Origin: a virus
Virus record (IMG/VR): IMGVR_UViG_3300022200_001048
Span: 1 to 23,265 of that record
Strand: one strand, 5' to 3'
DNA: 23,265 bases
Both the position numbers and the translations under genes were made by a program. Below are positions 14,452 to 23,116 of this stretch, one piece after another; the stretch's first letter is position 1; each line of letters begins with the position of its first letter. Below the pieces are notes generated by a model. It saw only the letters and a program-made list of their open reading frames with translations, searched no databases and was not told the origin of the DNA.

Positions 14452-15077
14452 TGGCAGGCTCAAACTTTAGTATGCTAGCTGGCATGGGTGTCCAGATTAT
14501 GGGAGCAGCGACTGAGTACAATACTATGAAGGCCCAGACTGCTATAAATGCATCTAAGAATGACATAGCAGAAACTGAGAACCGAATGCAGAAAGCCGCT
14601 CAGGCTCATAGGAATACTATGAACCTGATGAGCGGCGCTCTACGTCAGAACTCTGTAACGCAGCGACAAGTGCAGACACAGGATCAAGGTGTCCGTCTAT
14701 CGCAGGCCATCCAAACACAGTCTATGCAAGACCAAGGCTCGGCAGCAGTTAGTGCTGCCGCAGCAGGTGTAGCAGGTGGTAGCGTCAAAGCAACTATGCT
14801 TGGACTACGCCGATCTGCACTCAATGCACATGATGCACGACAGCGTAACTCTGACTCTGCTATCCTAGCACTGGAAGAGGATCGTAAGAACATCAACCTA
14901 GCTACGCTTATGGGCGAGGACATCTCAATCCTTCCAGATCACGTAGCAGATGTCCTACCTGCACCAAGCGCTGCATCCGCACTACTCGGATTAGCTTCAG
15001 GTCTAGTTAATACTTACGACGCTAACCAACCCGCAGGTAGTAGAACTACTGACACTTGGGCCGCTTGGCTCAAATAA
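14451..15077 (+). CDS. Internal virion (ejection) protein, T7 gp14-like
   Basis: From ATG 14451 (GGAAGGAGAC upstream; overlaps the gp12-like stop) this is a 208-residue protein, close to T7 gp14 (196). It has a short hydrophobic N-terminus (SNFSMLAGMGVQIMGAA), a Gln/Asn/Met-rich helical centre, an Ala/Gly-rich segment (SAAVSAAAAGVAGGSVKATM) and a second hydrophobic patch near residue 185 (SALLGLASGLV). T7 gp14 leaves the capsid first and forms a pore in the outer membrane; the same is inferred. Its place between the nozzle and the two large core proteins is the standard order. An earlier in-frame ATG at 14412 lies inside the nozzle gene and lacks a ribosome site. Confidence 0.9.
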   Translation: MAGSNFSMLAGMGVQIMGAATEYNTMKAQTAINASKNDIAETENRMQKAAQAHRNTMNLMSGALRQNSVTQRQVQTQDQGVRLSQAIQTQSMQDQGSAAVSAAAAGVAGGSVKATMLGLRRSALNAHDARQRNSDSAILALEEDRKNINLATLMGEDISILPDHVADVLPAPSAASALLGLASGLVNTYDANQPAGSRTTDTWAAWLK

Positions 15078-15095
15078 ACAACAAAGGAGAGCATT

Positions 15096-18000
15096 ATGGC
15101 TCAAGGAATAGAGCGCCGTGTCGGCGTAGCTGATAGCCTAGCTGGTGCGGCTGAAGTCGTACCCGTAGTTAGTAATGCTGCTCCGTTGTCAGCACCACAA
15201 GTACAAGTACACAGTCAGAACTACAGTGACTCAGCAGCTCAGTATGGGATTCAACGATCCGCTGGGGTAGCTAACTCACTGAACAAATGGGCTAGTAGCA
15301 AGATTCAAGAGGTCGCTAATACTCGGAATGAAGCTGCTATACTCGACGGGCAGATGGCTTACCAGCAGGGTAAGACTATGGATGCAGTAGAGATGGAGGG
15401 TGACAAGTGGTCACTCTCTGGCTACCGCGTTATGCACGCACAGACGCTATCACAGACCATGCTTACAACACAGCAGGAAATGATCCGTCAGTCACAGTAC
15501 GAGCAAGACCCAGATGCGTTCCGTGCACAATACGTGGCTCGTATGGAAGCACAGATCAAAGGGCTAGACCCACAGACCGCACGTATGGTTCGTGAGACTA
15601 TGTCAGAGCAGATGCCTACTCTAGTAGCAGAGCATACATCAGCGCATCTCGGATACCAAGAGCGTGAAGCATACAAGTCACTGGTTACATCAGTAGACGC
15701 ATTGTCGAAGGATTCATCAGCCTTTGCTTCATTGCTCGTCAATGCCGCTGGCGGTGAAGGTAGCCCGTCCTCTGGTCTATCCTCAGACCGCCGTATGGCG
15801 GCTGTAGTGGATGGTGTAGGCGCTGCGTTCGAGAACATGAACCCTATCGCGTATCAGCAGCTAAAGCAGTCTGGTCTCCTTGAGTCCATGTCGGCACCTC
15901 AGAGGCAGGCTATGCGTGCAGCACAGCAGGCTTATGAGAACCGTGTACGCACTACTTATGATGCAGAGCACACAGAGGCATTGAGCAACTGGCAACGCCG
16001 TATTGAGGCAGGTGATCTGGAACCAGCAGAAGCAGCGGAAGCTCTTGCTGCTATCTGGGGTAAACGTGATGTCACTATGTCAGCAGCAGAAGGCGGCGCT
16101 GCGTACAGTGGCGCTGTTACTGCTCAAGACCATGGTGATCGCGCTAAGGTAACTAACATCGCTACAGCTACTGTACGCGGTGATTGGGATTCTGTCGCAC
16201 GTCAGACACAAGACATCGTGATGCAGTTCGAGAGCGGTGGTAATCTAGACGCTGTTGGCCCCCTAATCGAAGGTGGTGCTAACAAAGGCGACAGAGCACA
16301 AGGCGGTATGCAGGTCATGCCTAAGACGCTGGATGATCCCGGATTCGGTATCAGACCGTCTAACGGTACACGAGAAGACAGTCTTCGTGTGGGTCGTGAT
16401 TACTGGGCTATGAACGTCGCACGCTACCAAGGTAATATCGAAGCAGCAGCTATCGGCTACAACGCTGGTCCCGGAAACGCGGACAAGTGGATTGCTGCTG
16501 GTGGTGGTGAAGCAGGTTATGCTGCTTTGGAAGCTGCTGGTGTACGCGTCTCTGAGACACGCCCTTACGCTGAAGGTATCGCAAAAGAAGCTAACGGCGA
16601 TGCACTGCATTATTCTACAGCAGAACAGCTCACTATGGCAGAAGCTGAACTCAGGTCTGCACAGACCATGCGTACAGCCCTTCTCAAGTCGAATGAAGAT
16701 GCACGTATTGTAGCCTCTACAATCCAGCACAACGATGATATGTCTGCCCTAGACGACGCGCTTGCGAACGGTGGTATCTCACCCTCCGCCTATAGGGCAG
16801 CCGCAGCAGACTCCCGTACGGGTTTAGGACTCGTGCAGACTGTAGCTCAAGGTAATCACATCAACACGCAGATAACTGCTGCTGCTGAGGCCGCTGCTAC
16901 AGAGGCAACAGCAGGACGTCTTGCTGTGGTTAAAGTACAGCAGGCTTCTGCGCATGATGTATTAACCCGTACTCTAGAGACACCGGGTATTACTGTTGAA
17001 CAAGCTCAGGCAGCTACAGCAGCATTCACCGAAGAAGTCGCTGATCTTTACAGCGCTGCTGGTTTTAACCTAGCTGAGACAGACTCGGAACAGACGCTTA
17101 AAGGCGCACTGACACAACTGCGTAAAGCAGAGTCGGATATCGCTGAGTACAAAGCAGACGGTAATGTCATCGCTAGAGCGCGGGCTACAGGAACCGTAGA
17201 TCAGTTACCAGCTAAACTACGTGAGCGCTTTGATCGTGAGTCGCAGGCTGAAGTAGAGAAGACTCTTTCTGATGGGGTGGCTAATGGTTCTATTGATGAC
17301 AGTCAAGTCATTGGTCTGCACAGCGCAGCTATGGAAGCTAGTGCAGTAGAGGCAGGTACAGTAACCAAAGACGTGCAAGCTGTGTCTACACTAGCCATGC
17401 GTAATATGATCGGCCCTGATGGTAGACCTACAGACGCTGCTATCCAGACAGTCCTTAAATACGGGCGTCTGCTTGATGGGAGTGCTAAGGCTGCTAACTC
17501 TATGTTCACAACACCTGAGTCCATTAACACTATGGCTGCTGTGTTTGAGGCTGCGTCAGGTAATCTAACTAGCCCACAGCTAGTTGGTGATGCTATCATG
17601 GCAGCGGTCAATGATCGTGAGTTAACCCTCGGCTTGAACTCAGTACAGACACCTGCTAATCAGGATCGTATTGCTAAAGAGATAACGAACTCTGTTGACG
17701 CTTGGGCTAAAGGCGAAGACATCGGCGTACTGCAAGGTATGTTCTCCAGCAATACAGATGTGAGTCAGGCTTGGCTACAGACTAACGTAGAGCAAGACCT
17801 AGCGGGTGCTCAAGCAGGTCGCGAACAACTCACAGGAGCCGTTACAGAAGAGGTTAATCGTCTCCTCAAAGAAGACCCTGCGATGGCTACTCATGTCGCT
17901 ATACAGAGGGCTACAGCGGAGGTACTAGATCGTACCGCTGTCGTAGGCGGCTCTATGCAGATCATGGACCCCGGCTTCAATATGCTCGACCAGATGTTCG

Positions 18001-18425
18001 GTGAATCTGCTGGTGATATGGCTCGTCCGGGTATTGAAGGCGAGGTCATTACATCGTATCTAGCGGGTATGATTGAATCAGGTGAGTTATCAGAAGAGTT
18101 CGGTAGTCTATCAGCGTGGGAAGTAGTTCCCGGTGCTGGAGCAGTTCTCGGTGTAGGTGCATTCCTTGAGAGTGCAATCGAGCAGGTTCCTCTCGTTAGA
18201 GGGCTGACTGATGGGATACTAGCGCAGCGTGCGTTTAAGCCTATGGATGCTATCTCAGTTGCTAACCGGGGTGTGCGTCCGTACATCCTAGAGACTGATG
18301 GTGGATCAGGTGCAGCAGTTCGTGTACTACTTCCTGATGGAACATACAGTGAGCGTATTGCTATCCCATACGAAGAGGCTGGTGCGCAGTACAGAACGAA
18401 GTACCTGCAATCACTAACTAAGTAA
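15096..18425 (+). CDS. Internal core protein, gp15 position, with embedded lytic transglycosylase domain
   Basis: The 1109-residue protein occupies the T7 gp15 slot (747 residues) but is about 360 residues longer. Residues 370-475 form a soluble lytic transglycosylase domain: catalytic E379 in MQFESGGN, GGMQVMP (403-409), RVGRDYWAMNVARYQGN, then AIGYNAGPGNADKW. It would cut murein locally during DNA ejection. The flanks are long Ala/Gln/Glu-rich helices suited to the internal core. In T7 this enzyme domain is at the N-terminus of gp16; its location here, in the preceding protein, recalls phiKMV, where the muralytic domain is also in the gp15-position protein (from memory). AAAGGAGAG lies 5 bases before the ATG. 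A GC-rich hairpin follows the stop. Confidence 0.9.
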   Translation: MAQGIERRVGVADSLAGAAEVVPVVSNAAPLSAPQVQVHSQNYSDSAAQYGIQRSAGVANSLNKWASSKIQEVANTRNEAAILDGQMAYQQGKTMDAVEMEGDKWSLSGYRVMHAQTLSQTMLTTQQEMIRQSQYEQDPDAFRAQYVARMEAQIKGLDPQTARMVRETMSEQMPTLVAEHTSAHLGYQEREAYKSLVTSVDALSKDSSAFASLLVNAAGGEGSPSSGLSSDRRMAAVVDGVGAAFENMNPIAYQQLKQSGLLESMSAPQRQAMRAAQQAYENRVRTTYDAEHTEALSNWQRRIEAGDLEPAEAAEALAAIWGKRDVTMSAAEGGAAYSGAVTAQDHGDRAKVTNIATATVRGDWDSVARQTQDIVMQFESGGNLDAVGPLIEGGANKGDRAQGGMQVMPKTLDDPGFGIRPSNGTREDSLRVGRDYWAMNVARYQGNIEAAAIGYNAGPGNADKWIAAGGGEAGYAALEAAGVRVSETRPYAEGIAKEANGDALHYSTAEQLTMAEAELRSAQTMRTALLKSNEDARIVASTIQHNDDMSALDDALANGGISPSAYRAAAADSRTGLGLVQTVAQGNHINTQITAAAEAAATEATAGRLAVVKVQQASAHDVLTRTLETPGITVEQAQAATAAFTEEVADLYSAAGFNLAETDSEQTLKGALTQLRKAESDIAEYKADGNVIARARATGTVDQLPAKLRERFDRESQAEVEKTLSDGVANGSIDDSQVIGLHSAAMEASAVEAGTVTKDVQAVSTLAMRNMIGPDGRPTDAAIQTVLKYGRLLDGSAKAANSMFTTPESINTMAAVFEAASGNLTSPQLVGDAIMAAVNDRELTLGLNSVQTPANQDRIAKEITNSVDAWAKGEDIGVLQGMFSSNTDVSQAWLQTNVEQDLAGAQAGREQLTGAVTEEVNRLLKEDPAMATHVAIQRATAEVLDRTAVVGGSMQIMDPGFNMLDQMFGESAGDMARPGIEGEVITSYLAGMIESGELSEEFGSLSAWEVVPGAGAVLGVGAFLESAIEQVPLVRGLTDGILAQRAFKPMDAISVANRGVRPYILETDGGSGAAVRVLLPDGTYSERIAIPYEEAGAQYRTKYLQSLTK

Positions 18426-18431
18426 CAACTA

Positions 18432-18457
18432 CCCACCTCGGCATAAGTCGGGGTGGG
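18432..18457 (+). terminator. GC-rich hairpin between the two core-protein genes, weak terminator or stabiliser
   Basis: CCCACCTCGGC (18432-18442) pairs with GTCGGGGTGGG (18447-18457) over 11 base pairs with two G-U pairs and an ATAA loop. It is followed only by ATTTCATT, so termination would be weak. It lies 6 bases after the upstream stop and may protect the 3' end or attenuate expression of the next gene. Confidence 0.55.
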
Positions 18458-18478
18458 ATTTCATTAAAGGAGAGCCGC

Positions 18479-21400
18479 ATGGCTGATGACATCTTTGACA
18501 AGCACTTTGCGGCTAACCAAGTAGAAAAAGAACGCAGTGTATTCCAGACTTCAGCAGAGATGCGGGAGTCATTGCGCCTATCAAGACAACGTAATGGACT
18601 AGAAGAATTAGCGGCTGGATTCCGCGAGACTGCCGCTGCTGGTATCGGACGCCGTATGGGAGACGAAGGCACAGCAGCAGCAGAGGCCTTCACCGCAGAG
18701 AATCCAGATCAAACAGGACAGCTCACATCGCTGGGCCGTCCACAGAATAACCCCGGTCAAGTCCGTGCAGCCCTCGGTGGTGCCTTTAAAGGACTCTTCG
18801 GTGGATCAACAGGTACAGACAAGCAGCGCGAGTCATACGTCAAGTCTGATAATGTAGAGGCACTGATTGAAGGCATCCCACGGGATTACCACAATGACAT
18901 CATGGCAGCGGATACACTAGAGGGCGCACAGCGTGCTCGTGCTCGTATCTTAGCAGACATGGATCGCCGGCAAACAACAGTGGATCAGTTCGACGGAAGC
19001 GTCACGCAATTGGCGGGTCAGTTACTTGATGTAGACGCTCCTCTGTTGTTCCTCTCAGGGGGCATGTACGGGGCAGCTAAGACCGCTCGTGTGGTATCAG
19101 CAGTAACTAAGAGTGAACGCGCTGTAGCAGCCGCTCAGGGCGTCGTAGGCGGTGCTCAGGCAGGCTTGCTCGTTGGTGCATATGATGCACACATCAGAGA
19201 GACGGCAGGCGAAGGTGAACTCATTGCATCTATCCTTGGTGGTGCAGCGTTCGGTGGCCTCCTAGCAGGTGCAGTAGGCAGAGACCTACGTGGCCCGTTA
19301 GAGGCAGCAGAGAACGATTACATACGCCGTGTAGCAGAAGATGATCCAACACTAGCAGCTACTAATGAAACAGTATATGGACCTCTACCAGAGCGCCCAC
19401 TCGGTACTGATGGTGTAGATGACTTCAATAAACCCACAGGTGACAGCACAGTTGGTGCTGCACAGATTGGTGGGCAGGGTCGTGTAGAGCGTGATATAAC
19501 TGACCCTCTGGGCCTTATAACACCGGGAGAGCGCGACATCATCGACAACGCGGATGTCATTAACTACGAGAGTGGTTTTTATGATCGGCGGCTCGAAGAT
19601 GCAGGTAAGTTCTGGACTAAGCTATCCACTGGTAAATGGACTGCCGCAGTAGGTGCAGGCTTCCAATCTAAACTATACAACTCTAACTCCGCAGTTCTTA
19701 ACTGGATGGGTCATACTGTATTCGAGAGTTCTAGCGGCTTGAACCGTGGACGTGCTACAGCCTCTGCTATGATGGAGAACTACTCTAAGCGTATTCAGAC
19801 ACAACTCCTACCAGTACAACAGGCTGCTCACGACTGGGCACAGCGTAATGGCAAGGGCGCTCTAGGTACTAAGTACGGTATCTCTAACGAGGGTAAGGCT
19901 GAGTTCAATCGTGAGGTAATGCTAGAACGCAATTCTCGTAATCACGGACGGACGAGTTATAGTGATGATGCTGATGTAAGATTAGCATCGGATGCTTACG
20001 ACAACGCAGCACGTGACTCACTTGCTATTGGTAAAGGCCGTGATGGGGAACACTCCATCAAAGGTCTGGAAGATGTCGCAGATAACCCACACTACACTCC
20101 ACAGATATGGAGTGGACGCAAGATCACTGACCTCATAAGCAGAGGTATTGTTACTCGTGATAATCTTGTAGTATCTCTAGCTGAGTCGTATCGCCAAGCA
20201 GGCATGGCAGCAGGTAAGGACGCAGACGCAATCGCTGATGCTGTTATCCGTCGTGTAGAACTCAGGGACGCTGATATCGACACAAGTGTATTCTCACTAC
20301 TCCAAGGCGACGGTAGGGCATTCCTCCGTGACAGTCTTGAGATGGCTGGTGTACGCGGTCCAGAGCAAGAAGCTATTATGACACGTCTAGCAGGCGCAGC
20401 AGAGAACCGTGGTAAACCGGGGTTCGCTAAGAGCCGCAACGACGTAGATATGCAATCCCCTATTATGACAGAGGACGGCTCTCAGCTCATGATTGTTGAT
20501 CTATTGAGTAATGATCTAGCAGGCGACTGGCAGCGATACACTCGTGGTATGGCTGGTTCAGCAGCATTGGCTCGTCAGGGTATCACAAGCAAGGCTGCTC
20601 GTGCAGAGGCAATCAGCGCTGCTCAAGCAGAGCAACGTGCGCTGGGCGAAGAGGTAACAGCTACCGCAGAACTAGAGGCTATGTTTACTCACTTCGATTC
20701 TGGTGCAGTAAAAGGCTGGTCCGGTATGGACCCACGTAAGGCTCCTGAATCTCAGGGTATGCTCCCAGTGATGATGAAGCGTATGACTAACCTAGCGTGG
20801 CTCGGTAAGATGGGCCTCACACAGCTAGGCGAGACTGCTGCTATCATGGCACAGAATGGCGTGGGTAACTGGATGAAGCGTGGGGTTATGAATAACCTCA
20901 ATGCAGAACTAAAGGCAGGTAACAAAGAGTTACTTGATGACTTGGCGTATATGACAGGTGAGATCGGACAGGATCATAAGCTCTTTGCAGAGCACTTGAG
21001 TCTAGATGAACTCAGCGATCTCGACACTGGTACTCTGATGTCTAAGTTAGACAAGAATCTATCCACAGCTTCATACGTCCAAGGCTTCACCAGTTTCTTT
21101 AACAGTGTACGTGGGTGGCAGCAGAAGACCGCTGCACTTGGTGTATCTGATAAGGTATTCCGTATCCTACGTGACTCTTTGGAGTCGGGTGAGAAGTTAT
21201 CAGATGGTGTGTCGGCTCGTATGTGGGCCGATCTAGGACTAGACGGTGAGGCTCTTACACGGCTAGAGAATCTCATCACTGACGGTACTATTGAGTTCAG
21301 TCCAGACGGTTACGTTAATCGTCTACATGCAGACAAGTGGGATGGCGAGTTAGCTGATATGTTCGGTGCTTCCATCACACGTAACCTCAACCAAGTTGTT

Positions 21401-21934
21401 CAGAAGTCTATGGCTGGTGAGCAGGATGCGTGGATGCATACGGGCTGGGGTTCGGTACTGAGTCACCTCAAGACCTTCCCGCTACAGGCTACTCAGAAGC
21501 AGATGGTACGTCACTTCCGTCATAACGATCCGCAGGCTTACGCAGCCTTGGGTATGGGACTAGCCACAGCAGGCGTTGCTTCTATGATCCGTGCTGGTAT
21601 TGATGGTAAGGCAGGAGAGATGTCTGTAGAAGATCACGCTAAACGTGCGTTCGCCTACAGCAACATGACTGGCTTTATCCCTATGGCTTATGATCCTCTG
21701 ATGACTATGATGGGTCTTGACGACAAGCGGTTCAACCAATTCGGTAGACACGCTGAAGTCATGCCTCCTATTCTGTCATTCACGAACGATGCTATTCGCT
21801 TACCGGGTGCATTAGGTGCTGCCTTTGCTGGTACAGCAGATGGATCAGACAAGAAGGCTATGCGGGTTATTCCATTCTCCAGTACAGTCCTAGTAGGTAA
21901 CATGCTCAACGGCGTAGCAGAACGAAACAAGTAA
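18479..21934 (+). CDS. Large internal virion (ejection) protein, T7 gp16-like but lacking a transglycosylase
   Basis: The 1151-residue protein follows the gp15-position gene and precedes the tail fibre, the T7 gp16 position (1318 residues). No transglycosylase motif is present at its N-terminus; the length equals gp16 minus roughly that domain. Two small-residue hydrophobic stretches (about 181-205 and 219-268, SILGGAAFGGLLAGAVG) could insert into the inner membrane. Near residues 985-1015 the segment GSVLSHLKTFPLQATQKQMV followed by RHFR, then a hydrophobic AALGMGLATAGVASM, resembles the conserved C-terminal part of gp16-type proteins. It would form the periplasmic/inner-membrane conduit for DNA entry. 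AAAGGAGAG lies 6 bases before the ATG. Confidence 0.9.
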   Translation: MADDIFDKHFAANQVEKERSVFQTSAEMRESLRLSRQRNGLEELAAGFRETAAAGIGRRMGDEGTAAAEAFTAENPDQTGQLTSLGRPQNNPGQVRAALGGAFKGLFGGSTGTDKQRESYVKSDNVEALIEGIPRDYHNDIMAADTLEGAQRARARILADMDRRQTTVDQFDGSVTQLAGQLLDVDAPLLFLSGGMYGAAKTARVVSAVTKSERAVAAAQGVVGGAQAGLLVGAYDAHIRETAGEGELIASILGGAAFGGLLAGAVGRDLRGPLEAAENDYIRRVAEDDPTLAATNETVYGPLPERPLGTDGVDDFNKPTGDSTVGAAQIGGQGRVERDITDPLGLITPGERDIIDNADVINYESGFYDRRLEDAGKFWTKLSTGKWTAAVGAGFQSKLYNSNSAVLNWMGHTVFESSSGLNRGRATASAMMENYSKRIQTQLLPVQQAAHDWAQRNGKGALGTKYGISNEGKAEFNREVMLERNSRNHGRTSYSDDADVRLASDAYDNAARDSLAIGKGRDGEHSIKGLEDVADNPHYTPQIWSGRKITDLISRGIVTRDNLVVSLAESYRQAGMAAGKDADAIADAVIRRVELRDADIDTSVFSLLQGDGRAFLRDSLEMAGVRGPEQEAIMTRLAGAAENRGKPGFAKSRNDVDMQSPIMTEDGSQLMIVDLLSNDLAGDWQRYTRGMAGSAALARQGITSKAARAEAISAAQAEQRALGEEVTATAELEAMFTHFDSGAVKGWSGMDPRKAPESQGMLPVMMKRMTNLAWLGKMGLTQLGETAAIMAQNGVGNWMKRGVMNNLNAELKAGNKELLDDLAYMTGEIGQDHKLFAEHLSLDELSDLDTGTLMSKLDKNLSTASYVQGFTSFFNSVRGWQQKTAALGVSDKVFRILRDSLESGEKLSDGVSARMWADLGLDGEALTRLENLITDGTIEFSPDGYVNRLHADKWDGELADMFGASITRNLNQVVQKSMAGEQDAWMHTGWGSVLSHLKTFPLQATQKQMVRHFRHNDPQAYAALGMGLATAGVASMIRAGIDGKAGEMSVEDHAKRAFAYSNMTGFIPMAYDPLMTMMGLDDKRFNQFGRHAEVMPPILSFTNDAIRLPGALGAAFAGTADGSDKKAMRVIPFSSTVLVGNMLNGVAERNK

Positions 21935-21937
21935 CAC

Positions 21938-21962
21938 AAGGGGGCGGCTTATGTCGCCCCTT
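21938..21962 (+). terminator. Hairpin directly abutting the fibre-gene promoter
   Basis: AAGGGGGCGGC (21938-21948) pairs with GTCGCCCCTT (21953-21962), ten base pairs with one bulged G and one G-U, and loop TTAT. The right arm ends inside the first bases of the candidate promoter. No T-run follows beyond TT, so it is a weak terminator or mRNA 3'-end stabiliser rather than a full stop. Confidence 0.6.
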
Positions 21963-21982
21963 AACACCTCACTAAAGAGAAA
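21961..21982 (+). promoter_or_regulatory. Candidate phage RNA polymerase promoter, T3-like (phi17-like position)
   Basis: CCTCACTAAAGAGAAA at 21967-21982 reproduces the T3 promoter -10 to -1 bases (CCTCACTAAA) exactly and continues with a purine start (predicted +1 at G21977). The preceding TTAACA also parallels the T3 AATTAACC block with a one-base shift. It shares 19 of 22 bases with 6590-6611. T7 has promoter phi17 at the same place, before the tail fibre gene. The transcript leader would be 27 bases before the ATG at 22004. Confidence 0.72.
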
Positions 21983-22003
21983 CCTCAAACGAAGGATACC
22001 GTA

Positions 22004-22804
22004 ATGGCATTATCCACCAATACATACACCTATACAGGTGGAGCACAGACCTTCGCGGTGAACTTCGCTTTAGGTTTTATTCAACGCTCAGACGTAAACG
22101 TGCGTGTAAACAACGCAGTGGACGGATCAGGCGATCCTGCTTATGCTTCAATCGAATGGATTGATGACTCAGCAGTAATTGTTTTAGATGTACTAACAAT
22201 CGGCGATACCGTAGAGGTACTACGTACTGTTAGTAAATCAGAACTCAAGGTCAACTTTACGTTAGGTGCAGACATCACGCCGTCTAACCTAGACCTAAGC
22301 GCCCTACAGGGACTCATGGTTTATCAGGAGCTAGTGGATGGTCGCGTAGAAGGCACAGAAAGCCCTCTGATCGCAGCAGACCGCGCAGAGGCAGGTGCTC
22401 TTGCATCAGAGGCTTCAGCAGCAAAAGCAGCAGCAGATGCAGTCCTTACGGCAGCAGACGTAGTTACGTCAGCAGCGTCTACAGCAGCAGCAGCGGCATC
22501 CGCAGCAGCAGCCCTTGTATCAGAGAACGCAGTAGCAGCAGACCTCGTACTGACTAATGCAGACGCAGCAGCGACAGCAGCAGATCGCGTACAGACTGGT
22601 CTAGACGTAGCGTCTACGGCTGCTAATCTCACACAGACTAATCAAGACACCATCGACACAGCCGCTGATGTAGTCGCAGCAAACGCTAGTGCTGTCGCCG
22701 CTGCCCTCAGCGAGACCAACGCCGGTGTATCAGAAACAAACGCCGCTGCATCCGCAGCTTCCGCAGTTAATGCTGCAATCATATATGCAATCGCACTGGG
22801 GTAA
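22004..22804 (+). CDS. Short tail fibre anchor (T7 gp17 N-terminal domain plus coiled coil)
   Basis: Residues 1 to about 120 match the T7-type tail fibre N-terminal domain that joins the fibre to the tail: TNTYTYTGGAQTFAVNFALG, DVNVRVNN, then DTVEVLRTVSKSELKVNF and DLDLSALQGLMVYQELVDG-like features near 97-113. Residues 124-256 are an Ala-rich coiled coil with exact heptad spacing (separate entry). The protein ends at residue 266 with a hydrophobic AIIYAIALG and has no receptor-binding part; T7 gp17 is 553 residues. It therefore looks like an adaptor on which other proteins, probably encoded just downstream, assemble. AAGGA lies 7 bases before the ATG, and a dedicated candidate promoter precedes the gene. 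Confidence 0.9.
   Translation: MALSTNTYTYTGGAQTFAVNFALGFIQRSDVNVRVNNAVDGSGDPAYASIEWIDDSAVIVLDVLTIGDTVEVLRTVSKSELKVNFTLGADITPSNLDLSALQGLMVYQELVDGRVEGTESPLIAADRAEAGALASEASAAKAAADAVLTAADVVTSAASTAAAAASAAAALVSENAVAADLVLTNADAAATAADRVQTGLDVASTAANLTQTNQDTIDTAADVVAANASAVAAALSETNAGVSETNAAASAASAVNAAIIYAIALG
22415..22771 (+). repeat. Seventeen-step heptad coiled-coil repeat in the fibre anchor
   Basis: Residues 138, 145, 152 and so on to 250 fall exactly 7 apart, 17 positions in a row, and each is Asp, Ser or Asn. The intervening six are mostly Ala with Val, Leu or Thr, for example DAVLTAA, DVVTSAA, DLVLTNA, DAAATAA, DRVQTGL, DVASTAA. At DNA level this is rich in GCAGCA runs but codons vary, so selection acts on the protein. 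A trimeric fibre shaft is likely. Confidence 0.85.
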
Positions 22805-22807
22805 ATC

Positions 22808-23116
22808 ATGGCTTTTAATAACTACACATCTAGTGCCGTTGGCACATCACCTGTGACAGTACACACTGTAGCTACAGGACAAGAGGCCGTTGTAATCGGT
22901 CTGAACCTAGCGAACATCACAGCGAGTCAAATCAATGTGGACGTTCAACTCGCTGGTGTCTACTTAATCAAGGGCGCAGCTATCCCCGCAGGGTCTGCAC
23001 TGAGCGCTCTGGATGGCAAGATCATCCTTGAGGTCACAGACACCTGTATCATCACAAGCAACACCGCAGCTAGCTGTGACGTGATCTTGTCGGTACTTGA
23101 ACAAGGAGAGAGCTAA
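22808..23116 (+). CDS. Small beta-rich putative tail/virion protein, 102 residues
   Basis: The protein (MAFNNYTSSAVGTSPVTVHT onwards) has alternating short hydrophobic and polar stretches: QEAVVIGLNLANITASQINVDVQLAGVYLIKG, then GSALSALDGKIILEVTDTCIITSNTAASCDVILSV in outline, ending LEQGES. That suggests a small beta-sandwich. Similar small proteins beginning MAFNNYTS with a VIGL..AN core are, to my recollection, common beside fibre genes of marine phages, but I cannot confirm this here. It lies 3 bases after the fibre anchor and overlaps the next start (TAATG), so all three are co-translated. A role as a fibre-tip or decoration component is inferred from context only. Confidence 0.75.
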   Translation: MAFNNYTSSAVGTSPVTVHTVATGQEAVVIGLNLANITASQINVDVQLAGVYLIKGAAIPAGSALSALDGKIILEVTDTCIITSNTAASCDVILSVLEQGES

